Numbered from the stretch's first letter, positions 27,816-41,100 are shown. The stretch is DNA of 64,000 nucleotides from Epinephelus fuscoguttatus (GCF_011397635.1 NC_064758.1:19446013-19510012); one strand, 5' to 3'. Notes: generated by a model not told the origin, from the letters alone. A program made the numbers and translations.

Positions 27816-28690
27816 CCAGTTTCCTTCAGGACAAATACCATAATTTTAACGACAGGTAAGTAAAAAGAAGGCTGGGTTTACAAAATTTAAAAGACAAACA
27901 AAACAAAACAACAAAAAACATTTTCACCACAGTGGAGTGTGTAAAGGTAACGATAAATGGGAGGGTAAATGTTGGCTTTGGGTTTCATGGGCTTTAAAGG
28001 CTAAAAAAATCATATTGACGAAAAAAAAAACAAGAACAATCAAACAAAATATAGATTTAAATGAAGAGTTCATGAATTTTAGGCTGGTAAAATTGGGTTT
28101 AACTAGTTTCCAACATAATATAAAATTTTATTCAAGGTGCACTCATTTGATATTTCTGGCTTTCATCCACATCTCATGGTCTTCCTCAGCAGATGAGCAC
28201 ACAAAATTTCTGCTGAGGAAGACCATGATGCAGCTGAAAGGTGGAACGATCTAGTAAGTGGACCTTGATTCAAAATTACAATGTCTTTGTCAAAAAACTG
28301 GATTTAAGCTCTATAAGATTTTGTAAAAAAGGAAGGAAAAAAAAACACCTTTGTAAAACACAAAAAATGTACAGGTTCCAATTGGAGGATATTTAATATG
28401 AAGCTCCATAGAAGTTATTAATATTTTTCAAAGACTTTCATTCCAGACAAATAAATTAATTCAAGTTCACTCATTAGATTTATCTGGCTTTCATCCACAT
28501 CCCATGGTCTTCCTCAGCAGATGGGATTCTCTCAGTTATAAGCCAACAAAACTTCAGCTGAGGAAGACCATGGGATGCAGCTGAAAGGTGGAACAATCCA
28601 GTAAGTGGCCCTTGATTTAAAATTTCTTTGTCAAAAAAAAAAAATGAATTCAAGCTAAGATTTTGCTAAGAACCCCAAATAACCTCGTGG
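26441..28690. repeat. Degenerate large tandem-repeat array with hairpins, upstream of the first known znf362 exon
   Basis: About four diverged units of roughly 600 bp share ordered blocks: GGATATTTAATATGAA, TTTGTTCCAGTTTCC, CAGGTAAGTAAAAAG, CACAGCTGAGTGTGTGAAG, GGTAAAATTGGATTTAACTA and GCAGCTGAAAGGTGGAACAA. Hairpin-forming motifs end the units. Embedded simple repeats are (AAC)n at 26641-26670, (AAT)n near 27441-27462, (AT)n at 27758-27810 and (AATT)/(AAT)n at 28697-28730. The ancestry of the unit is not recognised. Confidence 0.75.
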
Positions 28691-29039
28691 TTAAAATTAA
28701 TTAATTAATTAATTAATAATAATAATAATAAAGTCATAAAGCTTGTGTGAAGATGACAAGATTACATTTTAACAGTGTAATAAGTTGCTATATGACATTT
28801 ATATTACTAGCTCAGAGTGTAAATCAGGCCCACAGTGACACTGAGGCAAAGTGTCCCCGTTAAGTTAACCCGGGTCAAACATGTAAATGTCAGATACAAA
28901 CATGTAGTCAGTGATAAAGCGACATGAGGGTGACAGAGGCTCAGCAGACGAGCCTGGACATTCAGCTGCTCTGCTCCTTTTGTCTGACTGTGAAACCCAG
29001 AAAATAAGTGGACGTCGCTTTAAATGTTCAGATAAACGC

Positions 29040-29900
29040 AATGAGAGGAAAAAAACTTTCCATTCTTAGACTTTTCGGACATGTCGTGTGTCCGCGAGCA
29101 TCTGTGCACCCGTACTGACGGAGGCTTTCACGGACCGAGCCTCCCGGTGCGACTCAGACATTCTCAGACAGTTTTCTTTAAACATTTCCAGACAAAAGAG
29201 AAACAAAAATGGCAGCCTTATTTTTATAAGGCGGGACGCCATATTCTGCAGACCCCAAAAATTTAGGAGCATGAACATGTTGTCGTGAGGAGGGTGTCGG
29301 GGAGAAGACGCGAGCCGACGCGGACACAAAGGTGTGTTTATCATGTCAAAGGCATGAATGATTGTTTACGGCGAATTGCAGGTTTGAATAGCCCGGCCTC
29401 CCCACCTCTTAAAAAAACTGACACTTCCTACAACAACCATGCCCTGCAAAAAAAAAAAAAAAAAAAACAGCACGGAAACGGACAAGATGCAGATCGACCC
29501 AAACACCACCGCGATTAAAACAAGCCTCGCAACGCGTTAAGGTCAAAATGTAGCCGGCGCACAATGCCCTTTTTCCCCAAACACGCTGTGCCATCTTCTC
29601 CTAATTTCACTTTTAGGGCTGCTTTTTTTCACATTCTGCAACTTTTGGACGAATCAAAGGACAGCGATTGCATTTTGTGCACAATGCACGCATTTAGCAG
29701 CATAGCGCTCACGAGAGAAACACACAGCAGCGAAGACACCCAAAAGACATGCACAAATACCTTGTGTCCTGATTGCAGATATTGTCTTGCGAGTACAGCT
29801 ATAATATAAAAGGTTGATGTTCTTTCTGCCTGCCTCCAGTCGGACCACCGCTTCCGGGTCGCTTTGTTCACTTCTGGGTGCTGCTGCAGGCTCGCTACAC
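29040..29900 (-). promoter_or_regulatory. znf362: CpG-richer, promoter-like region, probably for the ZNF362-like gene
   Basis: This stretch has a visibly higher CpG density than its neighbours (for example around 29270-29330 and 29830-29870) and lies 3-4 kb upstream of the first recognised coding exon. No TATA box or first exon could be assigned with confidence. Short overlapping frames here look like CpG-rich shadows. Confidence 0.4.
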
Positions 29901-30386
29901 TACAGACACACACACATACAGAGGGCAATATTCCGCTAATGTTGCTTTGGATTTTTACACCATGACCTACTTTATTCACGTTTAATGGACACCGCATGCA
30001 TGATGAGTGTAATAACGATATTTCAGCGCGTGTTTGGGGTGGATTTATCGGACAGATCTGCAAGGGTGGAAGTCAGATCCTGGAATAGCAGCGCCACAGT
30101 GCAGAAATACACCATTACAAAGCGTTCAAAAATTCACGTAACTCAAGTACTGGCTGCTAAATGTAACTAAATATCTAAAGAAACAGTGGTTGAATAAGTG
30201 GTGAATTCCTAAAGTGGGTTAGGTGTTTTAATCTGCAGCAATGCATCATATTTTATCAGCTTTATTCAGCATCATGTTTTATATGTACAGTCAGGTGCTA
30301 CACAGTCACTACCACTCAGATACATGCAGTGACAACTGTAAAACTGCAGTAGCCCATTTCTACAATAATAACAATAAACTTTATTT

Positions 30387-31011
30387 AAACTAAGCACAAA
30401 AAAGTAGGATATCTGTGTTTGGTAAAGCTGTTTGGCATTGGCAGAGAAGATTTGGCAAATTTTTCATGGGCACAACCCACATACTCAGCTCTGCTGCTCA
30501 TCCCACAAATGCATGTTCCTCACAAATGTGGCCCCATTTAAAAGGGAAATAAACAGGCTTTCCAGAGGTATAAGATTTAGTGCCAAGAGGCATTGTAACA
30601 ACGAAGAAATAATCTACCAAACACAAATTTCCTTACTTTTTGTGCTTAGTTTAGATTACATTTTATGACATTTTACTCTTGTGTTTTAACTGTGTTCAGT
30701 TTTACTGTAAAGCACTTTGTAACTGTGTTTTGAAAGGGGCTATATAAACTAAGTACAGTAAGTAAGGAAATTTGTGTTTGGTAGATTATTTCTCTGTTGT
30801 TATAATGCCTCTTGGCAATAAATCTTATACGGTTGGAAAGCCTGTTTATTTCCCTTTTAAATGGGGCCACATTTATAATTAACATGCATTTGTGGGATGA
30901 GCAGCAGAGCTGAGTATGTAGATTGGGCCCATGAAAAATTTGCCAAATCTTCTCTGCCAATGCCAAACAGCTTTACCAAACACAAATTCCCTTACTTTTT
31001 CTGCTTAGTTT
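30387..31011. repeat. Large imperfect inverted repeat (two 266-bp arms, 93-bp spacer)
   Basis: Arm 30387-30652 and arm 30746-31011 are inverted copies. Both encode, outward from their own ends, the same frame beginning MALAEKIWQIFHG. Each arm itself starts and ends with an AAACTAAGCACAAAAA-type inverted repeat, so each arm looks like a complete short element. The spacer holds a LINE-tail-like motif (GTAAAGCACTTTGTAACTG). Confidence 0.8.
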
Positions 31012-31084
31012 AGTAAATGATAAAATAAAGAAGGCCAGAACTAAAATTAAGATAATAAATGGACATTAAAATCAGTAAGACAGC

Positions 31085-31480
31085 AACACATAAAGTCAGG
31101 ATACGCTCTTTCCACTAGAGGTATGTTTTAAGGAGAGACTTACATGAAGCCAGAGACTCAGACAGCCATATATCCACGGGCAGGTCATTCCAGAGCCTTG
31201 GGGCCCTGATCACAAAACCTCTGTCCCCTTTGGTCTTCAGTCTGGGCTCTGGGACAAGCAGAGGACCTCTGCCCGAGGATCTTAATCTTAAACTACTACA
31301 GCTAGGCCATGAAGAGCCTTAAAAGTAATTAATAAGATTAATCCTAAAACAAACAGGGAGCCAATGTAAAGAGGCTAAAACTGGTGTGATGTGGTCGTGC
31401 TTCTTGGTTTTAGTTTTAAGAACCTTGAGGGTGAAGTCATTGCAAGGTTTTTTGATTGAGACAGGAGACAAGTAAGACAT
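31085..31480 (-). mobile_element. CR1/L2-like LINE fragment (3' part of reverse-transcriptase ORF)
   Basis: The minus strand encodes HDHITPVLASLHWLPV, the conserved C-terminal motif of fish L2/CR1-type reverse transcriptases. Antisense signatures such as GAGCCTTGGGGCCCTGATC and CCATGAAGAGCCTTAAAAGT follow on the plus strand. Stops and frame breaks show it is a fossil. Confidence 0.7.
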
Positions 31481-31724
31481 GAAGAGATAAAAGCATGTAT
31501 AATAGTTTCTGTATCTCAAAATATGAGAAGAATGTAGTGGTGACAGTAGGTTACAGAACTTAAATGCACCTGTATCCCCATCTAATGAGCCAAAATCCAT
31601 TATGCAAACTCTACGGTAAATATTGATTTAATGATTTGCAGGTCTAAACCTGTTTTCACTCTTTAGGCTATTTAACTAGATAAGAGTCTTTTTTTCTCAG
31701 GGGAACCTTGCCAATGAGGTGTCA

Positions 31725-31880
31725 GAGTCAGAGATGTTTTATTGCCAAGTAAAATTGCACTTACAAGGAATTTCACTTGGCGATGATTTGGCACATAGCA
31801 TTTACTTACAAGGCAGAAATAGAGACATAATGGAAAGTATAAGATAAAACGAAGAAAATTTACAATAGACAAAAATAGAA
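31725..31880 (-). mobile_element. Probable LINE 3'-end fragment
   Basis: TTTTATTGCCAAGTAAA followed by CTTACAAGGAATTTCACTTG on the plus strand resembles the antisense 3' end of a fish non-LTR element. It is short, and the family call is tentative. Confidence 0.35.
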
Positions 31881-31929
31881 AAAAATTGTACATACCGTAA
31901 AACTTCAATTATTATCCCAGGCTAAAATT

Positions 31930-32960
31930 ATCTTAAATCACTGAATTTAACAGGCTTGTGCATTGGACAGGCCTTTAATTCTTGTCACACAAAACTGTTG
32001 CTCAGCTAAGAGAGAAAATACAATCCAATACAATTGTTTATTTGAACCAGTATGAATATTACTTGTACAAAAGTTAGTATTCAGATAATGCATCAATTAT
32101 GAATAATTAAACTGATTTAGCTTTGACAGACAGCACATCAGAGAGAGACAGAGATACGGCACTTGAGGATTACGGCACCTGGCATACCGACACAACACCA
32201 CTTTATCCTGTTAAAACAGTACTCACAACTTGGATTAATTTTTATGAGAAACCCTTTTGACCCTTTGGATAAATGCCTGTCTTCCTTTTTGAGACAGGCA
32301 TTTATTTGTCAAAATGCGTAGCCACACTGGGCTAGTAAAAGGGACTGGGCTTTTAATTGAAGTTTTTTGGTATAAGAATACATAAATATACAAAATTATT
32401 AAAATTGGCCAGGTGATATAAATGTTCACGGTGTAATACAGGTACAGGTATCATAAAAACATTGTTAGAACAAATATGAAAAAGTTAAAAAAAAAAAAAA
32501 AAATACAGGCAAAAGCATCAACCAAGAGCCCTTTTTCCAAAACCTAGACAGTGTTAGTTTTATAGCTGGGCTAAATTTGATGGAAAAGTGAGAGTTTATA
32601 AATCCCAAAGTTACAGATAACAATTGTGTCAACACATGGTTGAGATAAACCCTTATAGATGTTGTTTCAGTAGCCTTTCAACAACCACATTTCACTGTAA
32701 AAAGGGACTGGTGTCACACTGAAACTGTGTTAAAATGATAATTATATGTCAGCCAGTCGTCAGAATACCATGTTGGCGCTGTATGTTTCTGCAAACCACG
32801 GACATGATAAACTTTATATGAATCCTATCAACATTTCTAAAGTAACATAGTTCTGATTACATGTATATGAGCTGAGTTTTCCATCGGGAAGAGGAGAGTA
32901 GAGATGGTGGATAGAGGGACACCTTGTTGAGACAGCTGTCAAGCAGCAGACCACTGTTTG
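31930..32960. other. Intergenic stretch without recognised features
   Basis: AT-rich sequence with only short, stop-rich frames; an A run lies near 32487-32502. Nothing else could be supported. Confidence 0.4.
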
Positions 32961-32961
32961 A

Positions 32962-33265
32962 GACCAAAACTGTGTATTTTAACAAGAAGTCAGGACATCA
33001 TTGGTCATGTTTGTGCCGACAAAACCACATATTTTTTTTAATGAGATGTGAGGACATTTCCAGCCATGTTTGTTTTGACCAATCCAGGTATTTTTAACAA
33101 GATGGGACATTTCTAGCCATGACTGCTTGGACAAAGCCAAATATATTTAGTGAGAGGTCAGGACAATTTCACCTGTGTTTGTGGCAAAAGGATATTTCTA
33201 ATGAGACATCGGGACATTTCCAGCCATATTTGTGACAAGCCAACTGGGTATTTTATGCCAAAACA
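32962..33265. repeat. Degenerate minisatellite (about five units of 50-60 bp)
   Basis: Units recur with the pattern GAC-AAARCCA, ATATTT, AATGAGA, GGACATTTCCAGCCAT, GTTTGT-GAC. Examples are at about 32962, 33020, 33078, 33132 and 33185. Confidence 0.65.
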
Positions 33266-33529
33266 TGATGTTTCCTCATCTTGTCTAAGAAGTTTTTGTG
33301 CCTGAATCTAACCACACAATACCCACAGTGTTGTCATAACATAAAACTAAAACATAAAGAAACAAAGTTTTAACATATCTGCCACACATGAAACATACAA
33401 AAAATAACACACAAACTGTACAAATTTTACATATCCCTTGTTTGCAGAAACACATAATGCAAACATCTGGCATTTTTGATTTTGACAGTCTGTTACATAT
33501 GTAGCTTAGACATCTAAGTATAGTCTGTG

Positions 33530-34330
33530 GTGGTACTTGGCAGTATCAGATGCAACGATACATACAATATTATGTCCCATAGGTGCTCAACTGGATTTAG
33601 ATCAGGGGAACGAGAGGGCCAGTCAGTGGCATCAATGCCTTCGTTAACCAGGAACTGCCCACACACTCTGGCCACATGAGCCCGGGCATTGTCCTGCACC
33701 AGGAGGAACCCAGGGCCCACTGCACCAGTGTAAGGTCTGACAATCACTCCGAGGATTTCATCCTGGTACCTAACAGCAGTCAGGGGACCACTGGCTATGA
33801 CAAAGATCTGTGTGACCCTCCAAGGAACATACTCCCCAGACCATCACTGACACATAGTATGGCATCTCCAGATTCTTTCACGCCTGTCACATGTGCTCAG
33901 TGTGAACCTGCTCTCATCTATGAAAAACAGATGAACGGGGCACCAATGGTGGACCTGCAAATTCTAGTGTTCTCTGGCAAATGCCAATTGAGCTGCACGG
34001 TGCTGGGCTGTGTGCACAGGTCCCACTAGAGGATGTGAGGCCCTCATTCCACCCTCATGGAGCCTGTTTCTGAGAGTTTAGTCAGAAACATGCACACCAG
34101 TAGCCTGCTGGAGGTCATTTTGTAGGGCTCTGGCAGTACTCCTCCTGTTCCTCCTTCTTACAAAAGAGCAGATACCGGTCCTGCTGCTCAGTGGATGCCC
34201 TTCTACAGCCCTGTCCAGCTCTCCTTGTCTAATGGCCACGCTCTTGAGACTGTGCTGGGAGACACAGCAAGTGTGTGATGTCAAATCAAGATGTGCCATC
34301 GTGGAGGAGATGGACTACCTGTGCAACCTG
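33530..34330 (-). pseudogene. Broken Tc1/mariner-type transposase
   Basis: Minus-strand pieces read RRRNRRSTARALQNDLQQAT (N-terminal DNA-binding region, 34078-34299) and later VGPGFLLVQDNARAHVARVC with WPSRSPDLNPVEHLWDI (catalytic DDE region, 33514-33747). QDNARAH and SPDLNPVEHLWD hold the typical second and third acidic positions of Tc1-like enzymes. In-frame stops and shifts separate the pieces, and the start and C-terminus are lost, so it is inactive. Terminal repeats were not found. Confidence 0.85.
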
Positions 34331-34810
34331 ATTGGGCTGCAGGTACCGCCTCATGCTACAAGGGCACTAGCAGAACACAAAACTAGAGAAGAATCAATCA
34401 GGAGGGATAAGGAGAGAGAAACTGTCTGTGGCCACCACATGTAAAACCATTCCTTTTTGGGCGTTGGCTTATCTTTTGCCTCTCCATTGCACCTGTTGTT
34501 GCTTTCATTTGCACCAAAGGTGAAACTGATTTGCAATCACTTTTGCTTCCTAAATGGACAGATTGATATCTCTGAAGCTTCACTGACTTGGTGTTATACT
34601 GTGACATTGTGCATTATAGTGTGTCCACCCTCCCCTTACACCCACCACCACCTACGTACAAATGCTGTATGTAGCTCATGAGTTGTTCTCTTGTATGTCA
34701 CCAGTTCTTGTTTCTGAACCACATTATTATCACAATCATGCAGTGGAATCATAGGAAACAATCAGGCAGAGGAACTCACTGACATTGCCTCGAACAGTTG
34801 TGTCACACTG

Positions 34811-34851
34811 TGTGTGTGTGTGTGTGTGTGTATAAGTGTGTGTGTGTGTGT
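34811..34851. repeat. (GT)n microsatellite
   Basis: GT dinucleotide run interrupted once by ATAA, about 320 bp upstream of the TNF-receptor start codon. Confidence 0.85.
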
Positions 34852-35174
34852 GGAGGGGGTTACGTGATCTCACTACGTTTCCTGTTTCTCGCACCACTTC
34901 TCTGAAGACTCCAAAGAGCTGTCAGCTCTGACCCACATACATGCAAACACACAGGCTTCCTTTAACGCGTTCTTTGACTCAACTTAAGAGGAAATCTACT
35001 AATGGCTTTAAGTCAGAATGCCTCTTCTTCCTGCTGGTTAATTTAGTGGTGTCATCGCTTGGTGATGACTATATTGTGATCATCTGACTTTTTTTTTTTT
35101 TTTTTTTTGTCAAACGTGTGAAACCTTTCGTCTAAAGTTGGTCGTTGAACTTTGTCTTGGTCTGCTCTTCCAAC

Positions 35175-38100
35175 ATGGGCTTTGTTTTGGTAAGTTATTC
35201 AGATAAGATGCTTTGATTTGGATCATCTTAGCAGTTGTTTCAGGGATGATTTAGCTTCTGTGAATACATTTTAGATCATCATCACTCATTGTTGCTGTAA
35301 GTGTTGTCACAGTAATGCTGTTAGCTTGAAAGTGACCAAACAAACACACATTATGTCTCGATGTGTCGGTCAAAGGGTGTTTCCATTTTAAATGCTTTTG
35401 TTTTTAAGAGCCTGTCATTTGTACATTATTGGGTGACTGTGAATGACAATATATAGAGTATATATGTGTAGTCTCACTGTTGTAGTTTCAGTTGTTAAGA
35501 GTAAACAATGAGTTTAACATGTCGCTTCTTATCAGTTGCTGCAAAACACCAAGGTTGTATCATCGATGAGGGGAGTGATGAAGTTATCTGTACAAGAATG
35601 AAGTGAGGAAAGTCTCTTGATTATCAGAGCTGTCTTTGTCTAACCTCATACAGTGGCTTGATTATTACAGTTATTTACAGTATTATTTAATCTAATTATT
35701 CAATTAATCATTTAGTCTGTAGAATGGCAGCTAATAGTGAAAAATGCCGTCTTCAAAAGTCCTCCTTGATTCGATCAACAGTCCAGAGCCCAAAGATATT
35801 CAGTCATGAAACACAAACAGAACATATCCACCTTTGAGAGACTGAATCCACAAAATATTTGGTGTTTTCGTGATGATCAAAATAGCTGTTGGTTAATTTT
35901 CTGTCAAGCAATTAGTCAAGGAATCAGCCAGTTGTTTCAGCTCTAAGATTTACATGCTTAGGTGAATCTGTGACCACAAGATAAAAGGTATTGGTAAGGT
36001 ATAAATAAGGATGCTTGTTTCACAATAATTTAAAGACAGTCCTTGGTAAAGCCAAACTCAGACCTTTTGTCACTTGCTAGTAGATTTAACTGTAAAAAAG
36101 TGCCCTTTTTACTGACAACTCCACTGTCTGTGAGACTCTGAAGATTTGAGGCCAATTTAAAGTTAATTTGAACTGTGAACAGCTTTGTCTCAAGGATACT
36201 ATTTGGGGTAATTTTCAGTTCCCTGCCTCTGTCATTGACTCTGCACTCCAGCTGTGGGTGAGAAAAAATGTGACTCGTGTAAATGACCTCTTCAGAGAAG
36301 ATAGTTTTGTTTCATTCAAGAGACGGAGCTTGGCATTCCCCTGTTTAAGTCAAGTCAAGTCAAATTTATTTGTATAGCACATTTCATATGACAAGCATAG
36401 CTCAGTGTGCTTAAAACAAACACCACATACATATAAAAACAAACACATAACAGCAAGATTACACAGTACAAGCACATGTAAAAACGTGATAACAACAAAA
36501 AACAATGGTAATGGTATAGCTGGTTAAAACCACACGCACACATCTAGTTAAAAGCTTGTGAAAAGAGATGTGTTTTTAACCTGCGTTTAAAAGTGGAAGT
36601 TGATGTAATGAAGCTGAGGTGTTGTGGTAAAGAATTCCAAAGAATTGGACCATAGTGACTGAAAGCACCATGAGCTGATCTAGAGTGTATTCTTGGGAAG
36701 TGAGAAGACTTCTACTTCCAGATCGCAGGAGTCTGTCTGGTGTGTACTCAGCCAGCATGTCCTTGATATAAGGTGGAGCTACACCATTCATAGCTTTAAA
36801 AACAATAAGCAAAATCTTAAAATCAATTCTTTGCTTCACAGGAAGCCAGTGAAGAGAAATTAAGATGGGAGTGATGTGCTCATATTTTTTGGTCTTGGTT
36901 ATTACTCTAGCTGCAGCATTCTGAACAACCTGTGAAGTGCCTGTTTTGTTATTCCTGCTAAAAGTGCATTACAATAGTCCAGCCTGCTTGAAATAAAAGC
37001 ATGCACCAACTTTTCAGCGTCTGAGAGGGATATAAATGATCTAACTTTAGTTATGTTTCTAAGATGATAGAATGCAGTTTTGGATATGGAGGAAATATGC
37101 TTCTGGTCGCCCCTCATGGCCCAATTGTTGAAAAACGCTCGCTAAAGTGCCCTCCTCGGAGCCAAAACACGCGCTAAAGTGCCCTTTTTTTTCTTTTCGC
37201 CCCTGCCCTTCAAAAAGTCTGTCCATGCCACTGCACCTCCCACAGTTTGGTGAAGGAGCACTCAAACAGAAACTAAGCAATGTACTGCTGTGAAGGGGGC
37301 AGCAACAAAACATATTTCAGCCACCTAAAAAAAGTCCCACCTAATAAAATAAATAATATCACTTTAAGTGTATATATATTGTGTATATATTTAAGTGCTA
37401 TATTGAGAATATTTTTACTGCTTTACCGTTCCGTCAGATAGCAATATCTGACAGGGATATGATTCTGCTATATAAATCTCTTCAAAGCCAGACTCCATTC
37501 AGAAAAACAGCAATTTAACAATGCTGAAGACAGGAGCTGCTGATCTACCGCCGCCTCAGTCAGTTAGTTTGTTTGTGGTGATTGTGTGACTTTAGTGTTT
37601 AAAGTGGTTACTTTGAATTCACCAAAGTCACACGATGACACACAAATAAACTAACCGAATGAAGCAGTGATAGAGCAGCAGCTCCTGTGTTCAGTGAGCT
37701 AAAATAGATGTTTTTCTCAATGGAGTCTGGTGGCTTTAACAAGAGCATAGATGGGGAAGGTTAACAACCTCCCCATTGGACATGGTTGTCTGTTTTGAGG
37801 TTAAGGGATGAAAATATCCAAAATATAGCATACACTTTAGATGGCTAAAACATGTTTTGTTGCCGACCCTATCCACAGCAGTGTTTCACTTAGCTTCCAT
37901 GGCGGCACTCCTGTCTGGTTCTCCAAACTGGGGCGTGCCCATCATCATCTACTGTAGGTAATACACTGACTATAGACAAGTACCTCATACAACCCTACTT
38001 CAAAATGCGTGTGATCCGGGCACCCACTGCTGTATTGTTTGGACAGAGGTTTTTGGTACACTTTAAAAAGTATGTGGCACAGTTATTGATCCATTAATGA

Positions 38101-41100
38101 TATTCAGAGTGGTCTCCAGTGACTTTAAGGTAACTCCTGATGAAGCTACAGTTGCGGCCTTCACTACAGCGCTTATTCAACAACTGATTCTGCAACACCA
38201 TTTCATCTCAAACTCTAACAGCGATAGCATACTACTGAAGGCGCAACCGAAATGTATGATAATATTTGGTAACCTTTTCCGCTCTATTTTTAAAACTGGA
38301 CAAATCACCATTATTGTGTATGGTATTACAATAAACTGTTTTTTTGTATCTATTCTTTTATCCTACCATAATAGGATGTGTTTATGTGTGGGCCGGGTGT
38401 AAACCTGAAGACCTGCTTGATATCAAAAGTGCAGGAAAATGAAAAAAATGAAAGATGCCTGTTCAATGACCTGATGAGTTGTCATGTTTTCACTCCACCT
38501 GTTCTTTTGTACAGCAGCTGCAGTGTCAAAGTGTCAGCTGATTAGTGAGCATTTTCTCCTCCACGCCGATCTGACGCCTCGTCTTTTGTTTCAGGTTTTT
38601 CCACTGATGCTCGCCCTCCTCTTCACCGGACAGAGTGACGCTGAGGCGACAAAAGATCTAGGGAGGAATTCATGTTATAAAATGTGCCCACCTGGTAAGT
38701 TGTAACGAGGAGCTGTAAGCATTGGCCTCATGTTGTCCGGTTACAGCGGATTCATCACACATGAACTCTCTCCTTTTCTGTGCTGTCTCCTAGGGTATTA
38801 TAAAGTTGGTGACTGTGATGGTCCAGTTGCAGTGCACAGATGTGCTATGTGCGGTGATAATACATTTACAGACAGTGACAACTTTTTAACAAAATGCCTG
38901 AGGTGTCGCTCATGTGACAGTAAGTATCTTGTTTAAATACCATTATAGGATGATAGCATGTGGGATATTGTGTACGCTTTTTGAGTTAAAAAGAAATTGA
39001 AATAGTAAGAAATATGGTAATGATAGCATAGGACACTGGGGGGGCAGTTCGTGGTTGAAGCATAATGCAGAATTGTAGGTTCAGGCTGTATATCTGAGAT
39101 CAAAGACAGTGTTTGATGAAGGCAATATATGAATTCATACACTGATACCCTTTTCCACCGACATGGAATGGGTTCCTTTCCAGTTTCCACACCAAGTATT
39201 GAACTGTCGAGAGCATTCAGACCAAAGATACATCGGTTCAAAACCCAAAAAGTTGGTTCTCAGCTGGAACCTGAAGTGCGAACTGTAACGACATGAGTGG
39301 GCGTGTCATATTCTACAGGTCAGAAAGTGTCTTACACGAAATAGTCTTCTACATCTTTTTATTAATATTTGGGCTGTGCTTGTTTTTTGGATAAAAATGA
39401 TCTAATAACAGAACAGACCTGCTGTCTTGCTACTGTTGTTTACTTCCTTGCGTAATGCCCTCCACTGATAATACATCCTTGATTAACAATGGTTCGGCTC
39501 AAAACTGGTGGAGACATGTACTAGAAAGCGCCAAGGCTCCCAGAGTCCTGAATGGAACCAACTCAAGAACCAGAGCTTGCTTGGTGCAGAAGGGGTATGA
39601 GTGGCATTCCCATTTAAACTCAAGGTTGAATGGGATCTTGTCTTAAAAGTCAGTCATGTCCTGGAACAGGATAGCATATTTTGAACTAGAATTTAAATAA
39701 TTAGTTGTGTGCTGACTGAAGAAATATGAAAATTGATGAAAAAAAATAACCTTTGTATCAAGAATTTTATTGTCCAACATGAAACCTGTGGACGCCTTGT
39801 CAGGACTGTGTCTTAAAGGAAGACTTCACCTTTTATAAAGGCCATTTGTAAATCAATTAGTCATCCTGTGTTGCCTTGAATGAGTGGAGAAGACTTTTTT
39901 TTTTCTCACGCCTCTACGGAAAACGGCAAACAACTGATTTATTGATTGACTGGGGGCCGTGGTTAACAACAACAAAACTATATCAAATCATCTGTTTACA
40001 GACTCTCACACAACTTGTGCAGTATAATCCACGTCTCATTGATCCGGTCGTATGCTCAGTGTTTCCCAAACACATGCATTCTTGCTAAAAACTATTGGTA
40101 TTAGAGTCTGGTTTGAAGAGAGCATAGATAAGTTTCACTTTCAGGTCAGATTCAAATAGCTTTTAGTAGAAAAAATGCATATTTGGGAAGTTCTTAAGCG
40201 GGATTTATGGTTGTGCCACAGACTCTACGTCATAGCCTACGCACATCGCCTACACCATTGTGAGCATTTATACTTGTATGGTGGTGTGTCTGTGTCACTC
40301 TGCAGTTATACCTCCAAGACACTAGTCGGTGACGGGGTTTCTGTGAAGTGCTGTAAAGTTTAGTTGATTCAAAACACACCCAAAACACACATTAAACACT
40401 GCTTAATAGAGACAACTCCAAACACAAGTACACAAATCAGCTTCACTATAACTCGCAGCATTCACAGACAAAGCACTTGTCTTTATCCGGACATATTTTC
40501 CCCACAAATACAACATGCTAACTTTACTAGCGCCAGCCTTTTGCATTAAACATTGTATACATTAGCGTAACGACAAGCGGAGATTTCCCCTGCTCATATG
40601 AAGCCAGGATAAATTCTGAAGGCTAAATTACACACAAGACTTAAAATCCTATTTAGTGGAGGCTTTACTGTCTTCACAATTTCTTGTTTCTTATCTGTGA
40701 AATTAAAGTAAATAAAAGCTTTGTTTCCACTGAGGGAAATGGTTTCAGCAAATAGACAGGATGTCTGTGTTGCTGCGATGTGTAGTTACACTTCTGGGGA
40801 GGTGCATGTCCATGTCGACGCAGAGCCTATGCTGTAGGGTGTCGATTCAACACAGAAGTATAAATTCCTCCTAAGGATGTACTGCAGGAGTTGCATTTTT
40901 TGTGAAGGCATGTGAGAAAAACGAAGTCTTAAAGAATTCAAGGTAACGCAGCATGACTAACTGAGTTAGAAATGGTCAATCTGTGGGTAAAGTATTCCTT
41001 TTAAGCTGAGAAACATTGTGTTCTGATTTTTCCTCAGGTCATGAGGTGAAAATAAAAAACTGCACCTTCAATAGTAATGTGGTATGTGATTGTCAAGAGG

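Noticed and set aside
29066-29344. 92-codon minus-strand frame in the CpG-rich region upstream of znf362
   Set aside because: No resemblance to the known N-terminal extension of ZNF362; more likely a chance frame in promoter or 5' UTR DNA.
33676-34029. 117-codon plus-strand frame
   Set aside because: It is a shadow of the antisense Tc1-like transposase relic.
38097-38402. 101-codon open frame in TNF-receptor intron 1
   Set aside because: No family resemblance, no splice-consistent flanks, and AT-rich composition like the intron.
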